Notes under the pieces: model-generated
Told to the model about the DNA's origin: nothing
The model's database searches: none
What the model saw: the letters and a program-made list of their open reading frames with translations, nothing else
Made by a program: the position numbers and the translations under genes
Source: Bradyrhizobium huanghuaihaiense
GTDB taxonomy: Bacteria > Pseudomonadota > Alphaproteobacteria > Rhizobiales > Xanthobacteraceae
Assembly: GCF_007830635.1 (NCBI RefSeq)
Contig: NZ_VLLA01000028.1
Location: forward strand, 18,062 to 82,061
Direction: 5' to 3'
DNA: 64,000 nucleotides
Part shown: in pieces, positions 10,178 through 19,315 of the stretch
Numbering within the stretch: position 1 is the first letter of the stretch
Layout: the number at the start of each line of letters is the position of its first letter

Positions 10178-11758
10178 ATGTCCGGTGTCGCCGGTGCGTT
10201 TCTCTGCGCTTCAAGCGAACCATGGTCGCGTGTTGTTGATCAGCTGAAGAAAATGATTCCGACACTTGCACTCCGTGGGCAAGCAGGTGTCGCGGTCTCT
10301 GCTTTCATGCAAGAGCGTGGGATCCGACATGGAAGGGCGTTTCAATCGGACGATAATTCCCTGCGCATTGACGGAATCGAACAGGAGCCGCGCTTTCGGC
10401 CTCATGTTGCAATCGCGCAGATCCGTAGCGGATCCTGTGGAACTCGGGGTGACGGCGATGTGCAGTCAACTCCCAGCCGCCATTTTGCAATTTCTCTGGA
10501 CGGCGCCTTAGTGTACGCTCATGAACTCAGGAGCGAATTGCTCGCCCAGGGACGACTGATAGATACCAACACGGACGCCGAGCTCTTGCTGAGGTGGATT
10601 GAACGATCTTGCGAACGAAAATATTGGCGTCGTGGCTTGCCCGCGGACTACGAGGCTATCTTTCGCGAGCTTGATGATCGTATCGATGGTGCCATTTCCG
10701 CGCTTTTGCTAGATATGAACGGTGATCTTGTTGCATATCGCAATCGAAGCGGTTTGCGACCGTTGGAGACTATGCGGGCAAGCAATGGATTCTTGCTCTT
10801 TGCTTCCGAAAATTGTGCCTTCGCTGGCTTGAAAGGCGAGACCCAGCAGCTCTTGCCTGGGAGCATACGGCGCGTGGACGCCAAGTCCGGCCGCAGCGTT
10901 GACCATATCCTGAACAGCCGAGGATGTAAGGCCAAACTCTGCGCCTACGAAACTCTCTATTTGGGAAGTCCGAACACATCGGTTGAGGGCCATTCACATC
11001 GCCAGACCCGTCACAACATCGGGCTGGCCTTGGGGAGAATCGTTGCGGAGCGAGTCCAAGCAGACCCACTATTGATGCCACCAATCGTGTCCTCCATGCC
11101 AAAGACTGGGGGGCCGTACGCCGATGGTCTGTTTGACTCTCTCGCCGAACAGGGCGTGCTCGCCGAGCGTAGTGACGTAGTGGCAGCGCAATTTCTTGAG
11201 CGAACGCTCCTGGGCAGACCCAAGGCCCGACAATCTCGCATTGCTCAGAAGTATCTCGTGTCGGACTCTGCCGTCGCTAAACGGACCATCATAGTTGTCG
11301 ATGAGGCCCTCATTCGAGGTGATACCAGCCAAGCCGTCACAATGATGCTCCTTGCCGCTGGAGCCGAAGCCGTACATTGGGCAATTGGTTCGCCGCCTAT
11401 AGTTGCTCCACACTACTACGGCATGGGTATTGATACGCTAGATGAGCTCGCATTCTGGCAGGCGTTGAAGCGACTGCCGCCCGAACTACGCGCCCAGAGT
11501 CTTCGCTTCCACAGGATGGATCCGCCAGCCCTCAAAATTATTGAAAGCAACATTGCGACGGCAATCCAAGCAGCCACCATCACTTATCTGCCCTTCCGTG
11601 CCCTTGTATCCATATTGGCCAACAGGCTAGAGGGCATCGATTTGTCGCCCTTCACGTTGGAGATGCCGACCCCCGCTGGACGTCAGCGCGCGGACAGAAA
11701 CTTGAAAGCTTTGCTGGCCGCTCTTCCTGTCAATCCCCGTCTGAGGTCAGCATCATGA
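10178..11758 (+). CDS. PurF-like (amidophosphoribosyltransferase family) protein with Ser in place of the nucleophile Cys
   Basis: The protein has ~526 residues from ATG 10178; a GTG at 10166 would add four residues. PurF enzymes begin Met-Cys-Gly-Ile/Val, with Cys exposed after Met removal as glutaminase nucleophile. Here the start is MSGVAGAF, with TCC (Ser) at 10181. The glutaminase body is recognisable (HFAISLDGALV, NTDAELLLRWI, YRNRSGLRPLE, FASENCAFAG). So is the phosphoribosyltransferase half (CAYETLYLGSPN, SSMPKTGGPYADG) and the PRPP loop VDEALIRGDTS, versus VDDSIVRGTTS in PurF. It may therefore bind PRPP but use free ammonia or another nucleophile, or use Ser as the N-terminal nucleophile. 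It is first in a tight operon with the HAD and dehydrogenase genes. It is unlikely to be the housekeeping PurF. Confidence 0.85.
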   Translation: MSGVAGAFLCASSEPWSRVVDQLKKMIPTLALRGQAGVAVSAFMQERGIRHGRAFQSDDNSLRIDGIEQEPRFRPHVAIAQIRSGSCGTRGDGDVQSTPSRHFAISLDGALVYAHELRSELLAQGRLIDTNTDAELLLRWIERSCERKYWRRGLPADYEAIFRELDDRIDGAISALLLDMNGDLVAYRNRSGLRPLETMRASNGFLLFASENCAFAGLKGETQQLLPGSIRRVDAKSGRSVDHILNSRGCKAKLCAYETLYLGSPNTSVEGHSHRQTRHNIGLALGRIVAERVQADPLLMPPIVSSMPKTGGPYADGLFDSLAEQGVLAERSDVVAAQFLERTLLGRPKARQSRIAQKYLVSDSAVAKRTIIVVDEALIRGDTSQAVTMMLLAAGAEAVHWAIGSPPIVAPHYYGMGIDTLDELAFWQALKRLPPELRAQSLRFHRMDPPALKIIESNIATAIQAATITYLPFRALVSILANRLEGIDLSPFTLEMPTPAGRQRADRNLKALLAALPVNPRLRSAS

Positions 11759-12441
11759 AGCCCGCTCTCGTATTTGACTGGAACGGAACACTGCTCGATG
11801 ACACATACGCGCTGCTCGAAACGACCAATGTAATTTTGGACCGCTTTGGTCGTCCGAGCATCGATATAAACACCTTTCGAGAGCATTGTGATGTTCCCCT
11901 CGATCGTCTCTATCGTAGCCTCGGAATGTCGCAGGAGGAGGTTGAGGCGGTGGAGCGTGACGAAGGCGCACTGTTTCACGACACGTACGAGCCTCTTGCG
12001 GATAAAGCCGATTTACGTGAGGGGGCGCGCAGAGTGCTCGCGTTAGCGCGCCGAGAATCTGCTCTACTCATCATCCTCAGCAACCACATAGTCGCGCCTC
12101 TACAGTTCCAGCTGAGGAGACTTGGAGTGGATGACTACGTCACCGACGTGCTCGCCTTTGAAAGCCGCGCCACGCAATACAAATCGATGAGCAAAGGAGA
12201 GCGGCTTCGCCTTTATATGAACAGGCACAACCTAAAGCCGTCGTCAACCTTCATCGTCGGCGATATGCCCGTCGAGACTGATATTGCACGCAGTCTCGGG
12301 CTGACAAGCATATCCATTACCGGAGGATTTGTTTCGACCTCGCGCCTGCAAGCCGCGCGTCCAGATTACACCATCAACAACCATCACGAGCTGTTGCCGA
12401 TCCTACAAAGCCATGGCTTCTTTCGGAATACTAAATCATGA
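11755..12441 (+). CDS. HAD-family hydrolase (phosphoglycolate-phosphatase-like)
   Basis: The gene overlaps the PurF-like stop by ATGA, indicating translational coupling. The 228-residue product shows HAD motif I as FDWNGTLLDD (nucleophile Asp8; the +2 general acid/base is Asn rather than Asp, a variant seen in a subset of HADs), motif II LIILSNH, a Lys region (KSMSKGERL) and motif IV VGDMPVETDIARS. It has a small helical cap (residues ~15-85). A phosphatase step on a small phosphorylated intermediate, perhaps the product of the PurF-like protein, is inference from position. Confidence 0.85.
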   Translation: MKPALVFDWNGTLLDDTYALLETTNVILDRFGRPSIDINTFREHCDVPLDRLYRSLGMSQEEVEAVERDEGALFHDTYEPLADKADLREGARRVLALARRESALLIILSNHIVAPLQFQLRRLGVDDYVTDVLAFESRATQYKSMSKGERLRLYMNRHNLKPSSTFIVGDMPVETDIARSLGLTSISITGGFVSTSRLQAARPDYTINNHHELLPILQSHGFFRNTKS

Positions 12442-13340
12442 GCAAGGGATCGTCAGCGAACCCGGCTCCCAAAACGATCAAGCAGAGCATAGGGCTTATC
12501 GGAGCGGGGCGCATGGGAACAGGTATAGGGATCAGCCTGCTGCGTCAGCAAAACGAACTCCACATCAAAGTCAACAAGAACCGGTTCGGTGCTGATCGCC
12601 TGATGGATGCAGGGGCCCGCGAGCATGCGTCGATCGCTGAGTTGGCGCAGCATGTAAGTGTGGTGGTGTTGTCATTACCGTCCAGCCGCGAAGTTGAGAC
12701 GGTGTGCCTCGATCACGATGGACTGTTTGTTAACATGTGCCGAGGAGGTTTGATAATTGATTGTACGACCTCGTATCCCGCATCGACCATTGCATTGGCC
12801 AAAACGGCGGAAAGACGAGGTCTTAGCTTCATTGATGCTCCAGTAACACGAAGCCCCGAGCAAGCAGAGCTCGGCCTTCTCAATGCGATGGTTGGATCGG
12901 ATGCAACACTCTTTCCCGTTGCTGAACGCATTCTTGCTGCGTTTTGCGAGACCGTTATGCATGTTGGAGATGTCGGACACGGCCACAAGCTCAAGCTTGT
13001 TTACAACAGCATGACTATGGGCATCGCTGCGGTCGCCGCTGAGGTCTGCCAATTCGCGGATAGTCTTCAGATAGATCTTGTAACACTACGCTCTTTGGTC
13101 AGTCGGGGCTCTACGAACAGTGGAATATTCCAAGCCTTCGCCGCCTTTTTGTTGGGAGAGAAACCAGATGCACTGGCAATCTCGATTGCAAATGCTGCAA
13201 AGGACATCGAGTGTGCTGTGCGCCTAGCGCGCGAGAGTGCCGTTTCCGTGCCGGTCCTGGATGCTGCCGCGCAGGAACTCAACCTCTCAGTTGTCGCAGG
13301 CAAAGGTGAACTGACCCTCCCACATTTGGCCCGATCGTAG
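12438..13340 (+). CDS. NAD(P)-dependent beta-hydroxyacid dehydrogenase family oxidoreductase
   Basis: It starts with an ATGA overlap onto the HAD gene. The 300-residue product has the Rossmann motif IGLIGAGRMGTGIG (residues ~15-28), the substrate-binding DAPVTRSPEQAELG, where the family usually has DAPVSGG, and the catalytic Lys segment GHGHKLKLVYN. This fits the 3-hydroxyisobutyrate/tartronate-semialdehyde/6-phosphogluconate dehydrogenase superfamily. The altered substrate loop suggests a substrate other than hydroxyisobutyrate. It is the last gene of the right arm. Confidence 0.85.
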   Translation: MSKGSSANPAPKTIKQSIGLIGAGRMGTGIGISLLRQQNELHIKVNKNRFGADRLMDAGAREHASIAELAQHVSVVVLSLPSSREVETVCLDHDGLFVNMCRGGLIIDCTTSYPASTIALAKTAERRGLSFIDAPVTRSPEQAELGLLNAMVGSDATLFPVAERILAAFCETVMHVGDVGHGHKLKLVYNSMTMGIAAVAAEVCQFADSLQIDLVTLRSLVSRGSTNSGIFQAFAAFLLGEKPDALAISIANAAKDIECAVRLARESAVSVPVLDAAAQELNLSVVAGKGELTLPHLARS

Positions 13341-13369
13341 ACGCTTGGTGTGGTTCCAAGCGGGCCATT

Positions 13370-13800
13370 TTTCCACGAGTCCCTGGTGCCCCTCGACTTC
13401 CTGGGCATCGAGAGCGATGACTAGGACGACATGGTCCGCATCTTCAAAGAAGTCAGCGGCGTTTCTTATACGATGGGGTGGAGTTCGATCCAAACAGCGT
13501 CAAGGTCAATCGCATTCGCGAGGAAACTGAGTATGGCGGCCTGCGCATCACCGCCGACGCATTGGTCGATACTGCCAAGGCCCGAATCATTATCGATTTC
13601 GCCTTTGGTGATGCGGTCGAATCGGGTCTACTGGACATGGACCTGTCGGTTCTCCACGATCTTCCTGCTCGCATCTGCGCGCTTCTGCGCGTGAGATGGT
13701 CATCGCCGAGAAATTCCAGGCGATGGTCATGCTGGACCGCACCAATATTCGTGGTGCTCGCGGGCTTATCATTGGCGCGGATACTTGAGGGCTTTGGCAC
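13370..13800 (+). pseudogene. AbiEii/AbiGii-type nucleotidyltransferase toxin remnant
   Basis: Fragments of one gene occur in shifting frames: LDFLGIESDD, a stop, DDMVRIFKEVSG, then EFDPNSVKVNRIREETEYGG and IIIDFAFGDAVESG. The last continues into LHDLPA and, in another frame, EKFQAMVMLDRTN. These match the central part of AbiEii nucleotidyltransferase toxins, which usually act with an AbiEi antitoxin. Both ends are missing, no antitoxin gene is visible, and at least two frameshifts and one stop break it. Confidence 0.7.
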
Positions 13801-13889
13801 ACGCAGCTGTTATCCGTCCGCGCTGATCTGCGGACAAAGTATCTCATTTCTGCTCCCGCCTGAAAGAACACGAAGGTGTCGGTCCAGCA

Positions 13890-13967
13890 AAGAAAAGGAC
13901 CGCTGCCGGACTTCTCCGACAGCGGCTCAAGTCTGGGGAGAGGCAGACGTACCGGTCTGCCAGCGGA
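13890..13967 (+). repeat. Dispersed hairpin repeat, copy 1
   Basis: The block has a strong stem (CCGCTGCCGGA / TCCGACAGCGG, 13900-13925) followed by a conserved tail with CCGGTCTGCCAGCGG. A closely similar ~78-bp block occurs at 39636-39713 in the same orientation. It is intergenic and could act as a transcription terminator or a repetitive extragenic element. Confidence 0.6.
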
Positions 13968-14045
13968 GAAGGGCGGAGCGCTTGAAGCGATCCGGCGGCA
14001 CTAACGAAGTCGTTCTGCTCCGGTTTGGTATCTGGTATTCCGGTT

Positions 14046-15512
14046 CTAGCTCGCCTGGCTCACGAATTTGGTGTCGAGATAGCCCTCGATTGCCTCGAGG
14101 CCACCTTCCGAACCGAAGCCTGACTCCTTCGTTCCTCCGAAGGGCACTTCGGGAAGCCCAAGCCCATGATGATTGATCGATACCATCCCGCATTGGAGAT
14201 CGGCCCCGATCGCGGCCATCGTTGCGGCGGATCGCGTGTAGGCGTAGGCGGCGAGCCCGTAAGGCAGTCGATTGGCCTCCGCCACAACCTCGTCATAGGT
14301 TTTAAACCGCGCAATCGGCGCGACAGGGCCGAACGGCTCTTCATTCATGATGCGCGCTTGAGGTGGAACATCGGTCAGGACCGTCGGCTCGAAGAAGTAC
14401 CCCGTATTGCCGATACGCTTGCCGCCGATGCGCAACTGGGCGCCGCAATCGAGAGCGTCCGCGACGAGGGTCTCCATTGCATCGACCCGGCGCGAATTGG
14501 CGAGCGGCCCCATCCGGCTATCTCTTTCAAGGCCATTGCCAACCTTGATCGCGCTGGCCTCGGCAACGAACCTCTTGACGAAATCTTCATAGATACTGTC
14601 ATGCACCAGAAACCGCGTCGGCGAGACGCAGACTTGGCCCGCATTGCGGAACTTGTTCGCCGACAAGATTCTTGCGGCTTTCTCGACGTCGGCATCCGGG
14701 AAAACGATGGCAGGCGCGTGCCCGCCGAGCTCCATGGTGGTGCGCTTCATATGGGCGCCGGCAAGGGCTGCGAGATGCTTTCCGACCACGGTCGAACCGG
14801 TGAAGGAGACTTTCCGGATGATAGGATGGCGTATGAGATAATCTGAAACTTCGGATGGCACCCCGAAGACGAGATTGATCACGCCCGCAGGCAAGCCAGC
14901 ATCCGCGAAACTGCGCACCAGCGCCATGCAGCTCGCTGGCGTCTCTTCAGGTCCCTTGACGATGATGGAGCAGCCGGCTGCAAGGCTGGCGGAGATCTTC
15001 CGCACGGCCTGGTTGATCGGAAAATTCCAGGGCGTAAATGCGGCAACCGGCCCGACCGGCTCCTTGGTCACGAGCTGGACAACATTGCCAAAGCGCGCCG
15101 GGACGATCCGTCCATAGGCGCGCCGCCCTTCTTCGGAGAGCCAGTCGATGATATCGGCAGCAAGGAGCGATTCAGCACTCGACTCGGTGAGCGGCTTACC
15201 CTGTTCGAGCGTCATGATCAATGCGATGCCGGCTGCGCGCGAGCGTATGAGATCGGCGGCCTTGCGCATCGTCCTGTATCGGTCAAAGGCCGAAACCTTT
15301 CGCCAAATCTCAAATCCCTCCTGAGCGGCCATGATCGCACGATCGAGATCGCCACGAGACGCATAAGGAGTTTCGCCAATCGGCTGGCCGGTTGCGGGAT
15401 TGAGGATTTTTTCCGAGCGATCCGAACCCCCTTCCGTCCACTCGCCGGCAATGAACATCCTGATCTTGGGGTACACAGGTTCTGCCTGCGTGGCTTGTTC
15501 TCGGCGCATCAT
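14046..15512 (-). CDS. NAD(P)-dependent aldehyde dehydrogenase (ketoglutarate-semialdehyde/succinate-semialdehyde type)
   Basis: This is a full-length (488-residue) ALDH with FTPWNFPINQ (NAD site), FTGSTVVGK, the catalytic Glu in ELGGHAP, the nucleophile Cys in NAGQVCVSPTR and the C-terminal EEPFGPVAPI. It lies directly after a DapA-family gene with only 9 bp between them. That pairing occurs where a 5-dehydro-4-deoxyglucarate or 2-keto-3-deoxypentonate dehydratase makes 2-ketoglutarate semialdehyde, which the ALDH oxidises to 2-ketoglutarate. This assignment is inferred from context; succinate-semialdehyde dehydrogenase is the alternative. Confidence 0.85.
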   Translation of the reverse strand: MMRREQATQAEPVYPKIRMFIAGEWTEGGSDRSEKILNPATGQPIGETPYASRGDLDRAIMAAQEGFEIWRKVSAFDRYRTMRKAADLIRSRAAGIALIMTLEQGKPLTESSAESLLAADIIDWLSEEGRRAYGRIVPARFGNVVQLVTKEPVGPVAAFTPWNFPINQAVRKISASLAAGCSIIVKGPEETPASCMALVRSFADAGLPAGVINLVFGVPSEVSDYLIRHPIIRKVSFTGSTVVGKHLAALAGAHMKRTTMELGGHAPAIVFPDADVEKAARILSANKFRNAGQVCVSPTRFLVHDSIYEDFVKRFVAEASAIKVGNGLERDSRMGPLANSRRVDAMETLVADALDCGAQLRIGGKRIGNTGYFFEPTVLTDVPPQARIMNEEPFGPVAPIARFKTYDEVVAEANRLPYGLAAYAYTRSAATMAAIGADLQCGMVSINHHGLGLPEVPFGGTKESGFGSEGGLEAIEGYLDTKFVSQAS

Positions 15513-15521
15513 GCCCGCATC

Positions 15522-16451
15522 TCAATGTCCCCAGCGAAGAGACAGCGGGTTGAGCTCACGCGCAAGCTCGATCAATCCAGCTCTCGTCGCCGGATGGATC
15601 TGCTCGAGCGGATGCCGCACGGCTTCGCATTTGATCACGCCGCCTTCAGCCATTACGCTCTTGGTGGCGCGCAGGCCGCACTGGCGGTTTTCGAAATTGA
15701 TGAGCGGCAGCACCCTTGCATATGCAAGAGCGGCTTCCTGCCTGCTGCCCCCTTTGTGATGATCGAGCACGGGGCGGAGCAAATCGGGCAACAGCGCGCT
15801 CGACATTGTTCCGCTCGCACCGGCATCGAGGTCCGCCATCATGGTGATGGCTTCCTCCCCGTCAAAAGGACCAATGATGACCTCACCGCCGAGCTCGATC
15901 AGACTGCGGAGCTTGGCAGCCGCAAACGGCACCTCGATCTTGAAATATCTGGCGAGCGGCACCTCGCAAGCGAGCCGGACGAGAAACGGGACCGTCAATG
16001 TAACGCCGGAGAGCGGCGCGTCCTGGACCATAATTGGAATCCCGGCGGCGTCCGCGACCCGGCCGAAATGCCCGATCATGGCGCCTTCATCCGCCTTGAG
16101 GCTTGGACCATGATAAGGCGGCATCAGCATGAGGAGGCTTGCGCCACGTTCGGCCGCATAGCGGGCGCGTTGCACCGCAATCTGCGTGCTGAAATGGCTG
16201 CAGGTCACCATGACGGGCTTGCGGCCCGCGACATGCGAGAGGCAGAGATCGACCAGAAGGTCACGTTCCTGATCAGACAGCAGGAACTGCTCGGAATAGT
16301 TGGCCAGAATGCAGATCCCGTCCACGCCTTGGTCGATCATGCAATCGAGCACGCGCCGCTGCCCTTCGAGATCGAGATCTCCAGATTCCGTAAACGGCGT
16401 CGGAGCGACCGGGAACAAGCCGCGATAGATGGGGGGTTTCGCATTTCTCAT
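15522..16451 (-). CDS. DapA-family aldolase/dehydratase
   Basis: The 309-residue (beta/alpha)8 Schiff-base lyase has VAPTPFTESGDLDLEGQ at the start and the catalytic Lys in YFKIE at ~165. The Tyr of the usual YNxP motif is replaced (MVQDAPLSG), so it is not a housekeeping dihydrodipicolinate synthase. With the adjoining aldehyde dehydrogenase and a GH88 hydrolase upstream, a sugar-acid dehydratase (5-dehydro-4-deoxyglucarate or 2-keto-3-deoxy acid) is the best guess. No strong ribosome-binding site was seen before the ATG. Confidence 0.8.
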   Translation of the reverse strand: MRNAKPPIYRGLFPVAPTPFTESGDLDLEGQRRVLDCMIDQGVDGICILANYSEQFLLSDQERDLLVDLCLSHVAGRKPVMVTCSHFSTQIAVQRARYAAERGASLLMLMPPYHGPSLKADEGAMIGHFGRVADAAGIPIMVQDAPLSGVTLTVPFLVRLACEVPLARYFKIEVPFAAAKLRSLIELGGEVIIGPFDGEEAITMMADLDAGASGTMSSALLPDLLRPVLDHHKGGSRQEAALAYARVLPLINFENRQCGLRATKSVMAEGGVIKCEAVRHPLEQIHPATRAGLIELARELNPLSLRWGH

Positions 16452-16622
16452 GTAGAGGATTCCAGACAGGAGGCAGTCAGTTGCTGTCTAACTCGATCAG
16501 CCCATCGCGAATATCCAAGGAGTGGAGCCGATGCCGTCGGACTGTTTGGACAGATTGACTGGCGTGGCGTCACAAACAAGATTGGTTGGAGGCTTTGTTC
16601 GCGTTGGAAGCCTTTCGCGCCT

Positions 16623-17771
16623 CTAGATCCAGCCAGGCGGCACCAGATCCGTCAGGATGGCAAGGCATTCAAACAGGAAGTAGCTTCCGAAAATCAGCTC
16701 GACGTTCTGGGCCGCATCGATATCGCGCACGATCGCCGTTCGGGTGAAGCAGCCGCCGGTGAGCATTCCAGGCGGGCGCGGGTCATCGGGAGCAGTCGGT
16801 GTCAGGTATTTCGAGCTCAGTTGAGTAACTGTGCGCTCCGCAAATAATCTATATTTGGCGCCCCCCTCAGGACCAAGTGCGGATGCGAGGCGCAGCGCCG
16901 CGGCGGCAGCGATAGCAGTGGCCGCAGTATCCCTGCTGGTGTTGGGGATCGCCGGATCGTCGAAATCCCAGAAGGCAATGAGATCCGCGGGGACATGGTC
17001 GATCCACCAGTCAAGAAGGCGGACGGCGTAGTCGCGCCATAGCGGTTCGTCGGGGCGGACCATGGCGGCGTGAGCGGTGTAGAGCATCGCCCATCCCTGC
17101 GCCCGGCCCCAGGTGCTGATATCGCTATATCCCTTGTGCGTGTGCGTTCTGAGCACCTTACCGGTGTGATCAAGGGTGGAAGACTGGATAACTGAATTGT
17201 CCTGCCGCACATGGATCTCCAGGACGCGCCGCATATGTGCATTGGCGACCTCCTCCATCCGGGCATCGGAAAGCTCGTCCGCGGCCCAATAGAGCAGGCC
17301 TGTCGCCTGGAGCGAGTCGATGCTGCTCTCGGAAGCTCCCACTGCGCTCGCCTCCTCGGCATCCCTGCCCAACGGTATCAGTCCGAGGTGTGGATCGAAC
17401 ATATCACGAAGCGATCTTGCTGCTGTCAGAGCCACCGCGCGGGCGTTTTCTTCCTTGAACAGGATGCTGCCGAGGGCGCCGGCATGATAGAAGCCGAAGC
17501 CCTTGAAGGCCGTAAGCCGCTCGGCACGCGGCAACATTCGGCTTAGCGCAGCACGCGCGTCTTCGATTGGGAACTGGCTGCGATCAGCGAGGTGCGCGAG
17601 CCAAAGCTCACCGACAAATGCCCCGCCGGTCCAATCACCATCGGGGGTAAACGTCCATTTTCCGTCGGCGGCACTCGCCCAGTGTGGCAAGCCCGAGCGT
17701 GCGGTGTCCCGAGTCTCGGCAATGCGCTTCAGCATACGCTCGCGCGCGGGCAGATATTGGCTTTCCGACAT
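16623..17771 (-). CDS. GH88-family unsaturated glucuronyl hydrolase
   Basis: The 382-residue alpha/alpha-barrel protein shows GH88/105 landmarks: DWTGGAFVGELWLAH, the catalytic-Asp segment ESSIDSLQATGLLYWA, HKGYSDISTWGRAQGWAM, NTSRDTAATAIAAAA and the C-terminal NVELIFGSYFLFE. These enzymes remove the 4,5-unsaturated uronic acid left by polysaccharide lyases. No signal peptide is evident, so it is likely cytoplasmic and acts on imported oligosaccharides. It lies 171 bp upstream of the DapA-like gene and probably feeds the same uronate route. Confidence 0.85.
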   Translation of the reverse strand: MSESQYLPARERMLKRIAETRDTARSGLPHWASAADGKWTFTPDGDWTGGAFVGELWLAHLADRSQFPIEDARAALSRMLPRAERLTAFKGFGFYHAGALGSILFKEENARAVALTAARSLRDMFDPHLGLIPLGRDAEEASAVGASESSIDSLQATGLLYWAADELSDARMEEVANAHMRRVLEIHVRQDNSVIQSSTLDHTGKVLRTHTHKGYSDISTWGRAQGWAMLYTAHAAMVRPDEPLWRDYAVRLLDWWIDHVPADLIAFWDFDDPAIPNTSRDTAATAIAAAAALRLASALGPEGGAKYRLFAERTVTQLSSKYLTPTAPDDPRPPGMLTGGCFTRTAIVRDIDAAQNVELIFGSYFLFECLAILTDLVPPGWI

Positions 17772-18018
17772 GGCTTCTGGTCCAACATAATACTCGCCGC
17801 GCGGCTTTGCCCTGGCGGCAACTTAAAGCTCTTTACCAACAGATCCTGGACTGGCGCGAACGGTTGGTGTTCACGAGACTTCCAATCGTGCTTGGCTGCA
17901 TCTCTGCGGAGTAGCAAGCCTCGTCAGCAGCACCGCAGGGAAAGCCGCGTGCAAGTTTATGCCAATCACGATGACCCTCCGACGTAAGCGTGCTGCTTTC
18001 GACAATCCTCGTTGTTCG

Positions 18019-19221
18019 TTAGTGATGCGAGTCCGCAGCGCCGATGGCGCCGGTTTCATAAAGATGCTTCAATTTCCTAGCGTCATAGCCCAGCTCTTTC
18101 AGAATCTCTTCCGTTTGCGCACCGAGCTTTTGCGGCGGCAAACGCACGTCCGGCTGCTCGCCGTCGTAGCGCACGGGATGGCTGACAAGGGTGATGGGAG
18201 CTCCGGTCGCGCCGGTCACGACCTGAAAATTTTTGTTATGCGCGATCTGCGGATCCGCAACGACGTCGGCATAATCGTTCACCGCAGCGTGCCAAATTCC
18301 ACGCGCCTCGAACAGGACGATGCATTCCATGGTTGAGCGTTTGGCGATGTTGGCAGCAATCATGGCTGAGGCCTCGTCCCGCCGGCGATACGCCTCCTCG
18401 TCAGGAATTCGCTGGTCGGCCGGAAGGCCAAGCGCGCCTGAGAGCGCCTCCAGCGATCCCAAAGAGATCGCAATGTGCCCATTGCGTGTCGCATAGATGC
18501 CGTAAGGCGCACCGTAGTACCAGCCGGCCACCGGGCCCGGCTGACGGACGTCGTCAGGCCTTTGGCCGTTCAGGTAGCAGGTAAAAGATTCCATCTGCAG
18601 GTCGAGCGCAGCCGACAGCAGGCTAACATCGACGCGGCAGCCCTGCCCCGTCCGCGCCTTCCGCACCAAGGCAGCCAGGATCCCCGCCGCAAACAAGGCG
18701 GCGCCGTGATGATCGATGGCGGAAACGCCGACAGCCCGCGGCCCCTGCTCGCGACTTCCGGTGATCATCGCAAGTCCTGATAGCGCCTGGATCAAGAGAT
18801 CCTGGCCTGGGCGATCGACATAGGGCCCGTCAGGACCGTAGCCGGAGGCAGCGGCATAGATGATCTGCGGATTGATCTTCTTTGCATCCTCGTAGCCGAG
18901 ACCAAGCTTGTCGAGCACACCCGGGCGGAAGTTCTCTGCGATCACATCCGATTTGGCGATCAGTTGCCTGGCGATGACCACGGCTTCGGGTTTTTTCAGA
19001 TCGAGCGTGAGGCTGCGCTTGTTGCGGTTTCCCGTCAGAAGCAACATTGATTGGCCGTCAACCCGCTTGTCCGCCCCGCCCCATTTCCTCTGAAAGGCCC
19101 CCCCGGGCGGTTCCACGGCGATCACGTCCGCACCGAGGTCGGCGAGAAACTGCACGCCGACCGGACCCATCAGAAAGTGATTGAGGCTGAGGACTCGAAT
19201 GCCCTTCAAAAGATCGACCAT
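18019..19221 (-). CDS. Class III (CaiB/BaiF) CoA-transferase
   Basis: The 400-residue protein opens GIRVLSLNHFLMGPVGVQFLADLGADVIAVEPPGG, written here as one continuous N-terminal block of residues ~7-41, and has NRNKRSLTLDLK, ENFRPGVLDKLGLGYED and the catalytic Asp in RPGQDLLIQALSG. All are typical of formyl-CoA/succinyl-CoA transferases that activate carboxylic acids. The promoter just upstream overlaps a perfect palindrome shared with the MFS/enoyl-CoA-hydratase intergenic region, so the LacI-family regulator on the other strand probably controls it. Confidence 0.88.
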   Translation of the reverse strand: MVDLLKGIRVLSLNHFLMGPVGVQFLADLGADVIAVEPPGGAFQRKWGGADKRVDGQSMLLLTGNRNKRSLTLDLKKPEAVVIARQLIAKSDVIAENFRPGVLDKLGLGYEDAKKINPQIIYAAASGYGPDGPYVDRPGQDLLIQALSGLAMITGSREQGPRAVGVSAIDHHGAALFAAGILAALVRKARTGQGCRVDVSLLSAALDLQMESFTCYLNGQRPDDVRQPGPVAGWYYGAPYGIYATRNGHIAISLGSLEALSGALGLPADQRIPDEEAYRRRDEASAMIAANIAKRSTMECIVLFEARGIWHAAVNDYADVVADPQIAHNKNFQVVTGATGAPITLVSHPVRYDGEQPDVRLPPQKLGAQTEEILKELGYDARKLKHLYETGAIGAADSHH

Positions 19222-19270
19222 ACATCCTTGCTTTCGGTTTTACCTGAAATCGAGGTGTTGGCTCTCGATT

Positions 19271-19315
19271 TCTGAAATCGATTTCAGACTTAGGCTGTGC
19301 GAGAAGCGGAGTCAA
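19271..19315 (-). promoter_or_regulatory. Sigma-70-type promoter with overlapping LacI-type operator (site 1)
   Basis: On the minus strand, TTGACT (19315-19310), a 17-bp spacer and TAAGTC (19292-19287) precede the CoA-transferase gene. The perfect 18-bp palindrome TCTGAAATCGATTTCAGA (19271-19288) overlaps the -10 and probable start point. That placement and its two other copies indicate a repressor operator. Confidence 0.75.
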
